A stretch of 64,000 nt of DNA from assembly GCF_006658505.1 (NCBI RefSeq), contig NZ_VFUZ01000019.1, positions 60,620 through 124,619 on the forward strand, in the 5' to 3' direction. This DNA comes from Mesorhizobium sp. B2-4-15. GTDB taxonomy: Bacteria > Pseudomonadota > Alphaproteobacteria > Rhizobiales > Rhizobiaceae. Shown here in pieces: positions 1 through 7,287 of this stretch. Made by a program: the position numbers and the translations under genes. Numbering within the stretch: the first letter of the stretch is position 1; each line of letters starts with the position of its first letter. Below the pieces are notes generated by a model. That model was not told where the DNA came from. It was given only the letters and a program-made list of their open reading frames with translations, and did not search any database.

Positions 1-213
1 CATCTGCGGCTCTGCCGAACCTGCGGCCATGTCGGCTGCTGCGACGACTCGCCCAACCGCCACGCCACCAAGCATTTTCACGCCACCAGTCACCCCGTCA
101 TCGAGGGCTATGATCCGCCCGAGGGCTGGGGATGGTGCTTTGTCGACGAGATCTTTCTCGACCTCGGCGACCGCACCACGCCGCAGAACGGACCGATCCC
201 GCGGTTTTACTGA
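1..213 (+). CDS. UBP-type zinc finger protein, C-terminal part (5' end cut by window)
   Basis: The frame opens at the window edge and ends at a TGA at 211-213, giving the last 70 residues of a protein. They contain a CxxCGHVGCC motif, then spaced histidines (NRHATKHFHATSHP) and a GWGWCFVDE tail, the pattern of the zf-UBP ubiquitin-binding zinc finger found in small bacterial proteins of about 90-150 residues. The Cys and His residues are the expected zinc ligands. The bacterial role is not known; in eukaryotes this fold binds the ubiquitin C terminus. The start lies outside the window. A competing longer frame over the same bases lacks family features and was set aside. Confidence 0.75.
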   Translation, partial: HLRLCRTCGHVGCCDDSPNRHATKHFHATSHPVIEGYDPPEGWGWCFVDEIFLDLGDRTTPQNGPIPRFY

Positions 214-250
214 AGTTTCGAAGAGCCAGGAGAAAAGCGGTTCGGCTGAT

Positions 251-436
251 TTATCGCACCGAGCTGGTGACGGTGCGGTCGACGTCGGGAACGGATTTGC
301 GGTCGTTGCCGGCAAGGGCCGCGATGAGGAGCAGGCTGGCCACGACGGGGACGAACAGGACGGCGATTCGGGCCTGGACATGAAGAATGGCGCGCCATTC
401 GTTGCGCTTTTCGGGGCTGTTGCTCATCATACTCAC
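251..436 (-). CDS. Small single-pass membrane protein, unknown function
   Basis: A 61-residue protein starting at GTG 434-436, with in-frame ATGs at 428-430 and 425-427 as alternatives. A basic/polar N terminus of about 20 residues precedes one strongly hydrophobic stretch (AVLFVPVVASLLLIAALAG, about residues 25-43) that should span the inner membrane. A short charged tail follows. It converges on the zinc-finger gene and lies downstream of the large regulator on the same strand, 88 bp from it. I recognise no family. The hydrophobic segment and absence of a better frame support it being real, but at this size it could be spurious. Confidence 0.5.
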   Translation of the reverse strand: MSMMSNSPEKRNEWRAILHVQARIAVLFVPVVASLLLIAALAGNDRKSVPDVDRTVTSSVR

Positions 437-524
437 TTTGTCATGCCCCCCAAGGCGTCACATAACCGTGAACGGTTAAGTAACTCCTTCCGGCTTTGTT
501 AACCGGCTGGAGTTCGGCCCGGTC

Positions 525-2513
525 TCAGCCCAGCCCGATCCGCCTCGCGCCTTGTCGGAACAGCGCTTCCGCGTTGGGCTCGAAACGGAACGTCCCGATA
601 AAATCCTCGCTCGAATAGTGCGGCAATGCCTTGCGGATTGCGGCGGCGAAGCCGCGCGCCTCGTCGAGCCGGCCGGCCAGCGCCAGGCAGTGCGCGGCGA
701 TCGCCAGGATGATGGCGTGCGCATTGGGCCGCGCCGCCGCCTTCAGCGCCCATTCGGCCGCTTCCTCGAACTGGCCGAGCCGGACGTGCGCCATGGCTCT
801 TGCGCCCAGCATGCCGAACAGAAGCGGGTCGAAGGGGCTCAGATGGCGCGAATGGTCGGAGGAGCCGATCGCCGCCCGCGGATCGCCCGACTGCGAGTGG
901 ACGAAGGACAGCGCATAATGGCCAAGCGCGAAATTGGGGCTGAGATCCACCGCCCGTTGCAGTTCGACGAGCGAGCCGTCCTGCGCGCCGCGCAGCCATA
1001 GCGCCCGCCCCATGGCCCAGTGCGCGGCCGGATTGTGGTCGTCCACCAGCAGGCTGTGGCCGGCGCTCTCGAAGGCCAGCGCGCTCTCCCGGTCGCGGTC
1101 GCCCCAGCGCTGGAAGGCGTTCTGCCAGTGGGTGAAGGACAGGCCGGCATAGGCGCGGGCAAAGGTCGGGTCCAGTTGCAGCGCCCGGGCGAAGAAATGC
1201 CGCGCCTGCTCGTTTTCCGCCTGGGTGAAGCGGTACATGTGCCAGAGGCCGCGATGATAGGCTTCCCACGCGTTGAGCGAATTGGGCGCCTTCAGCATGG
1301 CGCGGTTGCGCTCGACCGTTTCGATCTCGGCCGATATCGACGAGACGATGCTGTCGCCGATGTCGTCCAGCACCGCGAAGATGTCGTCGGGCCGGCGCTC
1401 GAATGTCTCGGCCCAGACGATCCTGGCCGTGCGCACCTCGACGAGCTCGACGCCGACGATCACCCGGCCGGCCAGATCGCGCACCGTGCCGGTGGCGACA
1501 TAGTCGACGTTCAGTTTTCTGCCGGCCTCCTCGGGAGCAATGGCCTTCTCGGCCAGCGCGAACACCGATCCGCGCGCGATGACGAAGAAATCCCTGAGCT
1601 TGGCGAGGCGGGTGATGATGTCGTGTGTCAAACCATCGGCCAGTCCGCCGCGCGCGCCGCTTTCCTCGGTAAACGGCATGACCGCCAACGACGCATGACT
1701 TGGTTCGACAGGGCCGGCTTCATTCGCCGTGGCGACCAGCTGCGACAGCGCGGGCAGCAAGGCCGGCTGCCGTTGCTCCGAAGCACTTGCCCCTTCATCG
1801 CGGATCGCCCGCCACGCCGCGCGAAGCGGTGCGAAATCCAATTGCTCCGACCGGAACAGCAGTTCGGTTGCCGCCAGGTGCTGCTCGGCCGCGCCGATCT
1901 CGCCGCGCCGGACCATGCTGGCCAGCAAAGTCACATGGGCGCGCCCGTCGAACGGCGCCAGTTCCACCCACCGGTCGAGATGGCCGATCGTCTCGTCGCA
2001 ATCCGGCGGCAGGTTTTCGACGAGCTGTTCCAGCACCGCCGCGTGGCAGGAGTTGAAGCGGCGGCGCTGGGCGATCAGCCAGCTGTTGAAAAGCGGGCTG
2101 CGCTCGAGCTCCAGGCCGTCGAGCAAATCGCCGGCGAAGAGCCCGGCCAGCGCTCGCAGCCGCTCCACATCAAGCGTGCCGATTCCTTGCGCCGTGGCGC
2201 GGCTGATCTCCAGCGCGTCGACCAGGCAACCGTTAAGATCGAGCGCGACCATATCGCCCTGCGTAGAGACCCGGCGCCGCTCCGGCGCGTCGAGCACACC
2301 GCGCAGCTTGCTCAGGCACCAGCGCAGCTCGCCGCGCGGATCGTTGGGCACATCCCAGAACAGCTCGCACAGGCGGCTGCGCCCGACCGGATGCGGCGCC
2401 AGCGCCAGATAGACCAGCAGCGCCCGCAGTTTGCGCGATGCCGGCAGTGCCACCGGCACGCCGTTGCGGGAGATCGTCAGCGATCCGAGCAGGCGCACGG
2501 ACAGGCCCGGCAT
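525..2513 (-). CDS. SARP/BTAD-type transcriptional activator with TolB_N/FlgO-like and TPR regions
   Basis: Roughly 662 residues from ATG 2511-2513, preceded by AGGA eight bases upstream; a GTG start 57 bases further out is possible. Residues 1-85 resemble an OmpR/PhoB-like winged helix (VRLLGSLTISRNG, RKLRALLVYLAL). Residues about 90-240 match a bacterial transcriptional activator domain (LCELFWDVPNDPRGELRWCL). A middle part (SLAVMPF, YVATGTVR, IVWAETFER) resembles the TolB_N/FlgO-like module often fused to such regulators, and the C-terminal third is TPR-like helices (AYAGLSFTHWQNAF, ALGHYALSFVHSQSG). It is divergently transcribed from the cysteine-synthase-like/decarboxylase pair across about 250 bp, so it is a likely regulator of them; this is inference. 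The ligand or signal is unknown. Confidence 0.8.
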   Translation of the reverse strand: MPGLSVRLLGSLTISRNGVPVALPASRKLRALLVYLALAPHPVGRSRLCELFWDVPNDPRGELRWCLSKLRGVLDAPERRRVSTQGDMVALDLNGCLVDALEISRATAQGIGTLDVERLRALAGLFAGDLLDGLELERSPLFNSWLIAQRRRFNSCHAAVLEQLVENLPPDCDETIGHLDRWVELAPFDGRAHVTLLASMVRRGEIGAAEQHLAATELLFRSEQLDFAPLRAAWRAIRDEGASASEQRQPALLPALSQLVATANEAGPVEPSHASLAVMPFTEESGARGGLADGLTHDIITRLAKLRDFFVIARGSVFALAEKAIAPEEAGRKLNVDYVATGTVRDLAGRVIVGVELVEVRTARIVWAETFERRPDDIFAVLDDIGDSIVSSISAEIETVERNRAMLKAPNSLNAWEAYHRGLWHMYRFTQAENEQARHFFARALQLDPTFARAYAGLSFTHWQNAFQRWGDRDRESALAFESAGHSLLVDDHNPAAHWAMGRALWLRGAQDGSLVELQRAVDLSPNFALGHYALSFVHSQSGDPRAAIGSSDHSRHLSPFDPLLFGMLGARAMAHVRLGQFEEAAEWALKAAARPNAHAIILAIAAHCLALAGRLDEARGFAAAIRKALPHYSSEDFIGTFRFEPNAEALFRQGARRIGLG

Positions 2514-2766
2514 GTCGCTGTCCTGCCTCGACGGGGCGGATTCCACGTGCGTTTCCACGCCTGCTCCCACGCTGGCCTATCGGCTTCTTGTGTATCACCG
2601 AAACCGACAAGGCGCATCCGAAGGCGGGTTTCTCCGCTGCTGCCCCATTGCCGTATCGCTGGCACGTCAGTCCTAGCGTGGCAAGGTCTCGAAACCTCGC
2701 CGCCCAAACCGCCGGTCTGTAACCGGCCCGTGAAATTGAAGACGATCACGATCGAGGAGATCAAAG

Positions 2767-3855
2767 ATGTTGAATAGGCAAAAGATCAGGACCACCGCCG
2801 GACGCGGCAGGCTGTTCGACAGCATCCTGGATACGGTCGGCGACACGCCGGTGGTGCGCATCAACAACCTCGCACCGGCGCACGCGACGATCTACGTGAA
2901 GGCCGAGTTCTTCAACCCGGGCGCCTCGGTGAAGGACCGGCTGGCGCTCAACATCATCGAGGAGGGCGAACGCAGCGGCGCGCTCAAGCCGGGCCAGACG
3001 GTCGTCGAGGCGACCAGCGGCAACACCGGCATCGGGCTTGCCATGGTGTGTGCACAGAAGGGTTATCCGTTGGTCGTCACCATGGCCGACAGTTTCTCGG
3101 TCGAACGCCGCAAGCTGATGCGCATACTGGGCGCCAAGGTGGTGCTGACGCCGCGCGCCGAAAAGGGTTTCGGCATGTACAAGAAGGCGGTCGAACTGGC
3201 CGAGGCCAATGGCTGGTTCCTCGCCCGCCAGTTTGAAACCGCCGCCAATGCAGCCATCCACGAGGCGACGACGGCGCGCGAGATCGTTAATGATTTCGCC
3301 GGCTCGCGGCTCGACTGCTTCGTCACCGGCTATGGCACCGGCGGCACCGTCGTCGGTGTGGCGCGCGTGCTGCGCCGCGAGCGGCCCGACATTCGCATCG
3401 TGCTCGCCGAACCGGCCAATGCGCAGCTGATCGGCAGCGGCAAGACGCAGCAGCGCGGCACCGATGGCGCCCCCGCCGCCAGTCATCCGGCTTTCGAGCC
3501 ACATCCGATCCAGGGCTGGACGCCGGATTTCATCCCCAACGTGCTGCAGGAAGCGATCGACGCCAGCCTCTATGACGAGGTGATCCCGATCGCCGGCCCC
3601 GAAGGCATCAAATGGGCCAAGGCATTGGCGCGGAAGGAAGGCATCTTCACCGGCATTTCCGGCGGCGCCACTTTCGCCGTGGCGCGGCAAGTCGCGGAGA
3701 AGGCGCCGGCCGGGTCGGTGATCCTGTGCATGTTGCCCGATACCGGCGAACGCTACATGTCGACGCCGCTCTTCGACGGCATCGAGGCGGACATGGACGC
3801 CGAGGAGATGGCGCTGTCGCGCTCGACGCCCGGCTGCCAGTTCCCGGCCGCTTGA
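2767..3855 (+). CDS. PLP-dependent cysteine synthase family protein
   Basis: 362 residues with SD GAGGAG 10 bases before ATG. The fold-type II PLP enzyme motifs are present: the lysine of NPGASVKDR (Lys56) forming the internal aldimine, the substrate loop EATSGNTGIG, the phosphate-binding GYGTGGTVVG and the late GISGGATF loop. The length exceeds plain CysK (about 310) because of an insertion around 220-240 (KTQQRGTDGAP) and an acidic/polar C-terminal tail. Family members make cysteine from O-acetylserine, or other beta-replacement products such as diaminopropionate. The adjacent PLP decarboxylase 14 bp downstream suggests the amino acid made here is decarboxylated, which would argue against housekeeping cysteine synthesis. 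The substrate is not identifiable from sequence. Confidence 0.88.
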   Translation: MLNRQKIRTTAGRGRLFDSILDTVGDTPVVRINNLAPAHATIYVKAEFFNPGASVKDRLALNIIEEGERSGALKPGQTVVEATSGNTGIGLAMVCAQKGYPLVVTMADSFSVERRKLMRILGAKVVLTPRAEKGFGMYKKAVELAEANGWFLARQFETAANAAIHEATTAREIVNDFAGSRLDCFVTGYGTGGTVVGVARVLRRERPDIRIVLAEPANAQLIGSGKTQQRGTDGAPAASHPAFEPHPIQGWTPDFIPNVLQEAIDASLYDEVIPIAGPEGIKWAKALARKEGIFTGISGGATFAVARQVAEKAPAGSVILCMLPDTGERYMSTPLFDGIEADMDAEEMALSRSTPGCQFPAA

Positions 3856-3869
3856 CAGGAGGACCGGTC

Positions 3870-5357
3870 ATGGATGCCGCGCGAGAATCGCTCGAAATGC
3901 TGGACGAGGAGACGCTCGATCCTTCCGACTGGGCCGATGCGCACGCCCTGTCGCACCGGATCGTTGACGACGCCGTCGATTATCTGCGCGACGTGCGCCA
4001 TCGCCCGGTCTGGCGGGAGATGCCGGCGGATGTGCGAGAGGTCTTCGCGGCAAGCCTGCCGCGATCGCCGGCGCCGCTGGCCGCTGTCTATGACGAGGTC
4101 TCCCGCACCGTGATGTCCTACCCGATGGGCAACATCCACCCGCGCTTCTGGTCCTGGTACATGGGCTCGTGCAATCTCGCCGGCGCGCTTGGCGACTTCC
4201 TGGCGGCGGTTCAGGGCTCCAACCTTGGCGGTGGCAACCATGCCGCCGCGCTGATGGACAGCCAGGTGGTCAACTGGTGCAAGCAGATGCTGGGCTTTCC
4301 CGCATCCGCCTCCGGCACGCTGGTCAGCGGCGGCTCGATGGCCAACATCATCGGGCTGACCGTGGCGCGCAACACCAAGGCCGGGATCGATGTGCGCGAG
4401 CACGGCGTCGCGGCAATCGAGAAGCCCCTGCGCTTCTACGGCTCGGACCAGATCCATTCCTGCCACCGCAAGGCGATGGAAGCGCTCGGCCTCGGCAATC
4501 GGGCATTGCGCCGAATTCCGACTGACTCGAGCTTGCGCATCGACGTAGATGCCTTGCGGGTTGCGATCGCGGAGGACCGCGGGGCAGGGTTCATGCCGGC
4601 CTGCGTCATCGGCAATGCCGGCACGGTGAACACAGGCGCGATCGACGACCTGCGCACGCTTGCCAAGCTGGCGCATGAGGAAGGCCTCTGGTTCCATGTC
4701 GACGGCTGTATCGGCGCGCTGATTGCCATTGCGCCGCAAAGCGCGCATCTGGTCGCGGGCATCGAATGGGCGGATTCTGTCGCGCTCGATCCGCACAAAT
4801 GGCTGCATGCGCCGTTCGAGGTCGGCTGCGCGCTGGTCAGGGATGCCGCCGCGCATCGCAAGACATTCGCGGTGACGCCCGAATATCTTGAATCGACGCC
4901 GCGGGGCCTAGCCTCCGGCGAATGGCTGCACGACTATGGCCTGCAGACGACGCGCGGCTTCCGTGCGCTGAAAGTGTGGATGGCGCTGAAGGAGCATGGC
5001 GTCGACAAGTTCGGCCGCCTGATCGACCAGAACATCGCGCAGGCCTTCCATCTCGCCGGGCGGATCGAGGCCGAGCCGCTGCTGGAGCTGGCCATGCCGC
5101 CGACCATCAATATCGTCTGCTTCCGCTATCAGCCAGGGATCGCCGGCGAGCCGCTGAAAGCGCTCAATACCGAGATCATGCTGCGGCTGCAGGAACAGGG
5201 CATTGCGGCACTCTCCGACACCACAGTGCATGGCGAGCACTGGCTGCGCGTCGCGATCGCCAACCACCGCACCCGGCGTGACGATCTCGATCTTCTGGTC
5301 AGGGAAACGGTGAGGCTGGGGCGGGGGATCGCGGCGGAAGGGTCATCCGGGGATTAG
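3870..5357 (+). CDS. Pyridoxal-dependent amino acid decarboxylase (group II)
   Basis: 495 residues from ATG 3870, chosen because AGGAGG at 3857-3862 is well spaced; a longer upstream frame overlaps the previous gene and has no SD. The signature DPHKW (Lys310) is the PLP lysine of group II decarboxylases (aromatic amino acid, glutamate, diaminobutyrate types). FHVDGCIGA carries the PLP-nitrogen Asp, and GNAGTVNTGAIDD is the usual preceding loop. It follows the cysteine-synthase-like gene by 14 bp, so the two are almost certainly co-transcribed. The product would be an amine derived from the product of that enzyme; the substrate is unknown. Cytoplasmic, no signal peptide. Confidence 0.88.
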   Translation: MDAARESLEMLDEETLDPSDWADAHALSHRIVDDAVDYLRDVRHRPVWREMPADVREVFAASLPRSPAPLAAVYDEVSRTVMSYPMGNIHPRFWSWYMGSCNLAGALGDFLAAVQGSNLGGGNHAAALMDSQVVNWCKQMLGFPASASGTLVSGGSMANIIGLTVARNTKAGIDVREHGVAAIEKPLRFYGSDQIHSCHRKAMEALGLGNRALRRIPTDSSLRIDVDALRVAIAEDRGAGFMPACVIGNAGTVNTGAIDDLRTLAKLAHEEGLWFHVDGCIGALIAIAPQSAHLVAGIEWADSVALDPHKWLHAPFEVGCALVRDAAAHRKTFAVTPEYLESTPRGLASGEWLHDYGLQTTRGFRALKVWMALKEHGVDKFGRLIDQNIAQAFHLAGRIEAEPLLELAMPPTINIVCFRYQPGIAGEPLKALNTEIMLRLQEQGIAALSDTTVHGEHWLRVAIANHRTRRDDLDLLVRETVRLGRGIAAEGSSGD

Positions 5358-5425
5358 CTCCAAAACGAGAGCGACAGGCATGGGCGGCTATGCGATTCTG
5401 CGGCGGTGATTCGGGAGATCCGACC

Positions 5426-5782
5426 GTGACGCTCTTTCGTATGGCCGTGCTCGCGGCATTGGTCTTGGCCACCCCGGCCGAAGCCGCCGACATGGCCTTC
5501 TTCGTCAAGAATCTGCGCGAGCAAGCGGTTGCCGTCGAATTGTTCAGCCGGGACCGCGAGACGGTCTGGCCGGGTAACGACAAGGTGTTCCTGATCGATC
5601 CGGGCTCTCGGAAATCGGTGCCGATCTCGTGCAATCAGGGCGAGCGCATCTGCTATGGCGCATGGGTCGACGGCAACGACCGGATCTCTGCCGGCGTCGG
5701 GCCGGATAACGACCAGCCTTGCGACAATTGCTGCTTCATTTGCGTCGAACATTCGACCGAAACCATCGACCTGGTGCCATAG
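5426..5782 (+). CDS. Secreted Cys-rich protein (copy 1 of tandem pair)
   Basis: 118 residues starting at GTG 5426, preceded by GGGAG at 5413-5417; an ATG-initiated longer version from 5390 lacks a better SD. An N-terminal signal peptide (hydrophobic AVLAALVLATPAEA, cleavage near AEA-AD) is followed by a small domain with DRETVWPGNDKVFLID, SCNQGERICYGAWVDG and GVGPDNDQPCDNCC, ending in TETIDLVP. The conserved cysteines suggest disulphides or metal binding in the periplasm. The next gene is a clear paralogue. I do not recognise a named family and give no function. Confidence 0.75.
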   Translation: MTLFRMAVLAALVLATPAEAADMAFFVKNLREQAVAVELFSRDRETVWPGNDKVFLIDPGSRKSVPISCNQGERICYGAWVDGNDRISAGVGPDNDQPCDNCCFICVEHSTETIDLVP

Positions 5783-5910
5783 GGAGCAGGCAAGGACCTG
5801 TCGGACCCAAATTAAGTCGGGGGTCGAAACACCAGCCCCACTTTCGCGACTCAACACAGCGTGCCATGGTCGCGTCGCGGCCGGGTGGGCCGCTTATCCA
5901 GGGGGTTACC

Positions 5911-6282
5911 ATGTTCTACGCCTACGCGCGCCGCACCTTGGCCGCGCTTTCACTTGCCATGCTGATCGCGCCGTCGGCCCATGCCGGCGATGTCACCTTC
6001 GCCATCAAGAACAGCCATCCCAACGCCATGCGCGTCGAGCTCTACAGCCAGGACCGCGACTATGTCTGGCCGGGCAACGGCAAGGATTTCTATCTTGACG
6101 ACGGCGAGACCAAGTCGCTGCCGATATCCTGCAACGAGGGTGAATCGATCTGTTACGGCGCCTGGGTCGATGGCGACGAGGGCACCTATTGGGGCGTCGG
6201 TCCCGGCAACAAGGAAAAATGCGAGGATTGCTGCTACACCTGCAGCGGCGGCGAAACCGAGGAGATCAACCTGGTCCCCTGA
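5911..6282 (+). CDS. Secreted Cys-rich protein (copy 2 of tandem pair)
   Basis: 123 residues from ATG 5911, just after a G-rich SD-like GGGGG at 5901-5905. A signal peptide (LAALSLAMLIAPSAHAG) precedes a domain nearly collinear with the upstream copy: FAIKNSHPNAMRVELYSQDR, YVWPGNGKDFYLDDG, SCNEGESICYGAWVDG, GVGPGNKEKCEDCCYTC and EEINLVP. Every cysteine of copy 1 in the SCN..ICYG and C..CC..C positions is retained. The two genes are 128 bp apart and arose by tandem duplication, copy 2 being slightly more acidic. Function unknown; an extracytoplasmic structural or binding protein is plausible. Confidence 0.78.
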   Translation: MFYAYARRTLAALSLAMLIAPSAHAGDVTFAIKNSHPNAMRVELYSQDRDYVWPGNGKDFYLDDGETKSLPISCNEGESICYGAWVDGDEGTYWGVGPGNKEKCEDCCYTCSGGETEEINLVP

Positions 6283-6394
6283 CCGGTTTGCCAGCTTGAC
6301 GGTTTTCCCGTTCGAGCCATAGCTTGCCCAAACACCCAATGCGCGCCGCGTCTGTCGTTCGGACGCGACGTGCTCCAGGCAAGGGAGCCCAGCG

Positions 6395-7021
6395 ATGGCC
6401 GGCATGGTCGAAAGCGACAAGATCGATGTCGGGTTTTCCGGCAAGCGCTGCATCCATTCGCGCAACTGCGTGCTCGGCGATCCGCATGTCTTCGTGCCCA
6501 ATGCGCCGGGCCAATGGATCCATCCCGAGGCCGCCAGCGTCGAGAAGATCGTCGCCATCGCCGAAAACTGTCCCTCCGGCGCCATCACATACAGCAGGAA
6601 GGACGGCGGGCCGCAGGAACAGCCGCCCGTGGTCAACACGGCGCGCATCCGTGAAAACGGCCCGCTTGCTGTTCACGCCGAAATCGTGCTCGACGGCGAG
6701 ACGTTCCATCGCGCCACGCTCTGCCGCTGCGGCGCGTCGGAAAACAAGCCATTCTGCGACGGCAGTCACACCAACGCAGGTTTCACGGCCACCGGCGAGC
6801 CGGCGCTGAAGGACACGCCGGCCCTCGAGGCGCGGAATGGGCCACTCAATGTGACGCCGACGAAGAACGGCCCGCTCAAGCTAGAGGGCAATCTCGAAAT
6901 CGTCACCGGCACCGGCCACACAATCGACCGCACGAGGGTTGCCTTCCTCTGCCGCTGCGGCCATTCGGCCAACAAGCCGTTTTGCGATGGCAGCCACAAG
7001 AAGGTGGGGTTTATCGGCTGA
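6395..7021 (+). CDS. Divergent 4Fe-4S (Fer4_19) plus double CDGSH iron-sulfur protein
   Basis: 208 residues. The N-terminal 75 residues (CIHSRNCVLGDPHVF, VAIAENCPSGAITYS) match the Fer4_19 single-cluster ferredoxin-like domain. Two CDGSH modules follow: LCRCGASENKPFCDGSH and LCRCGHSANKPFCDGSH, each with the Cys-Cys-Cys-His set that holds a [2Fe-2S] cluster in mitoNEET-type proteins. Soluble, with no signal peptide. It is probably a redox or cluster-transfer protein; the partner is not evident from neighbours. It stands alone, separated from the next gene by a palindromic repeat element. Confidence 0.88.
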   Translation: MAGMVESDKIDVGFSGKRCIHSRNCVLGDPHVFVPNAPGQWIHPEAASVEKIVAIAENCPSGAITYSRKDGGPQEQPPVVNTARIRENGPLAVHAEIVLDGETFHRATLCRCGASENKPFCDGSHTNAGFTATGEPALKDTPALEARNGPLNVTPTKNGPLKLEGNLEIVTGTGHTIDRTRVAFLCRCGHSANKPFCDGSHKKVGFIG

Positions 7022-7030
7022 AGCCGGCGC

Positions 7031-7184
7031 TCTCCCCCCTTGAGGGGGAGATGTCGCCGAAGGCGACAGAGGGGGTCGGTGCGCGTGAAGCGCTAACCTG
7101 TTGTTTCGCCGCGAAGAGGGCGCCGCGTCAGGTCGGACCGACCCCCTCTGGCCTGCCGGCCATCTCCCCCTCGAGAGGGGAGAA
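7031..7184. repeat. Palindromic intergenic repeat, copy 1
   Basis: About 150 bp whose arms are inverted: GAGGGGGAGATG and AGAGGGGGTCGG on the left are mirrored by CCGACCCCCTCT and CATCTCCCCCTC on the right. Internal motifs include GTCGCCGAAGGCGAC, itself a small palindrome. A second copy in the same orientation lies just after the hydantoinase gene. It looks like a rhizobial RIME/REP-type dispersed element and carries no coding sequence. Confidence 0.8.
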
Positions 7185-7287
7185 TACGCTCTCCACCGAC
7201 TGGCCCATCGCTCCCGCCTTTATCCTCCGGGCCGTATCGGCTAAGGGCTTCGCAGCAGAATTCCTCGTGTCCGGACCGCCACAAGAA

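Noticed and set aside
29..502. 157-codon frame at the window start
   Set aside because: Low-complexity Thr/Ser/Arg text over the zinc-finger gene, which has the real family signature in another frame.
1020..2777. 585-codon open frame on the plus strand opposite the BTAD regulator
   Set aside because: High-GC shadow of a minus-strand gene whose own frame shows clear winged-helix, BTAD and TPR patterns; the plus frame has no domain and a composition typical of antisense GC3.
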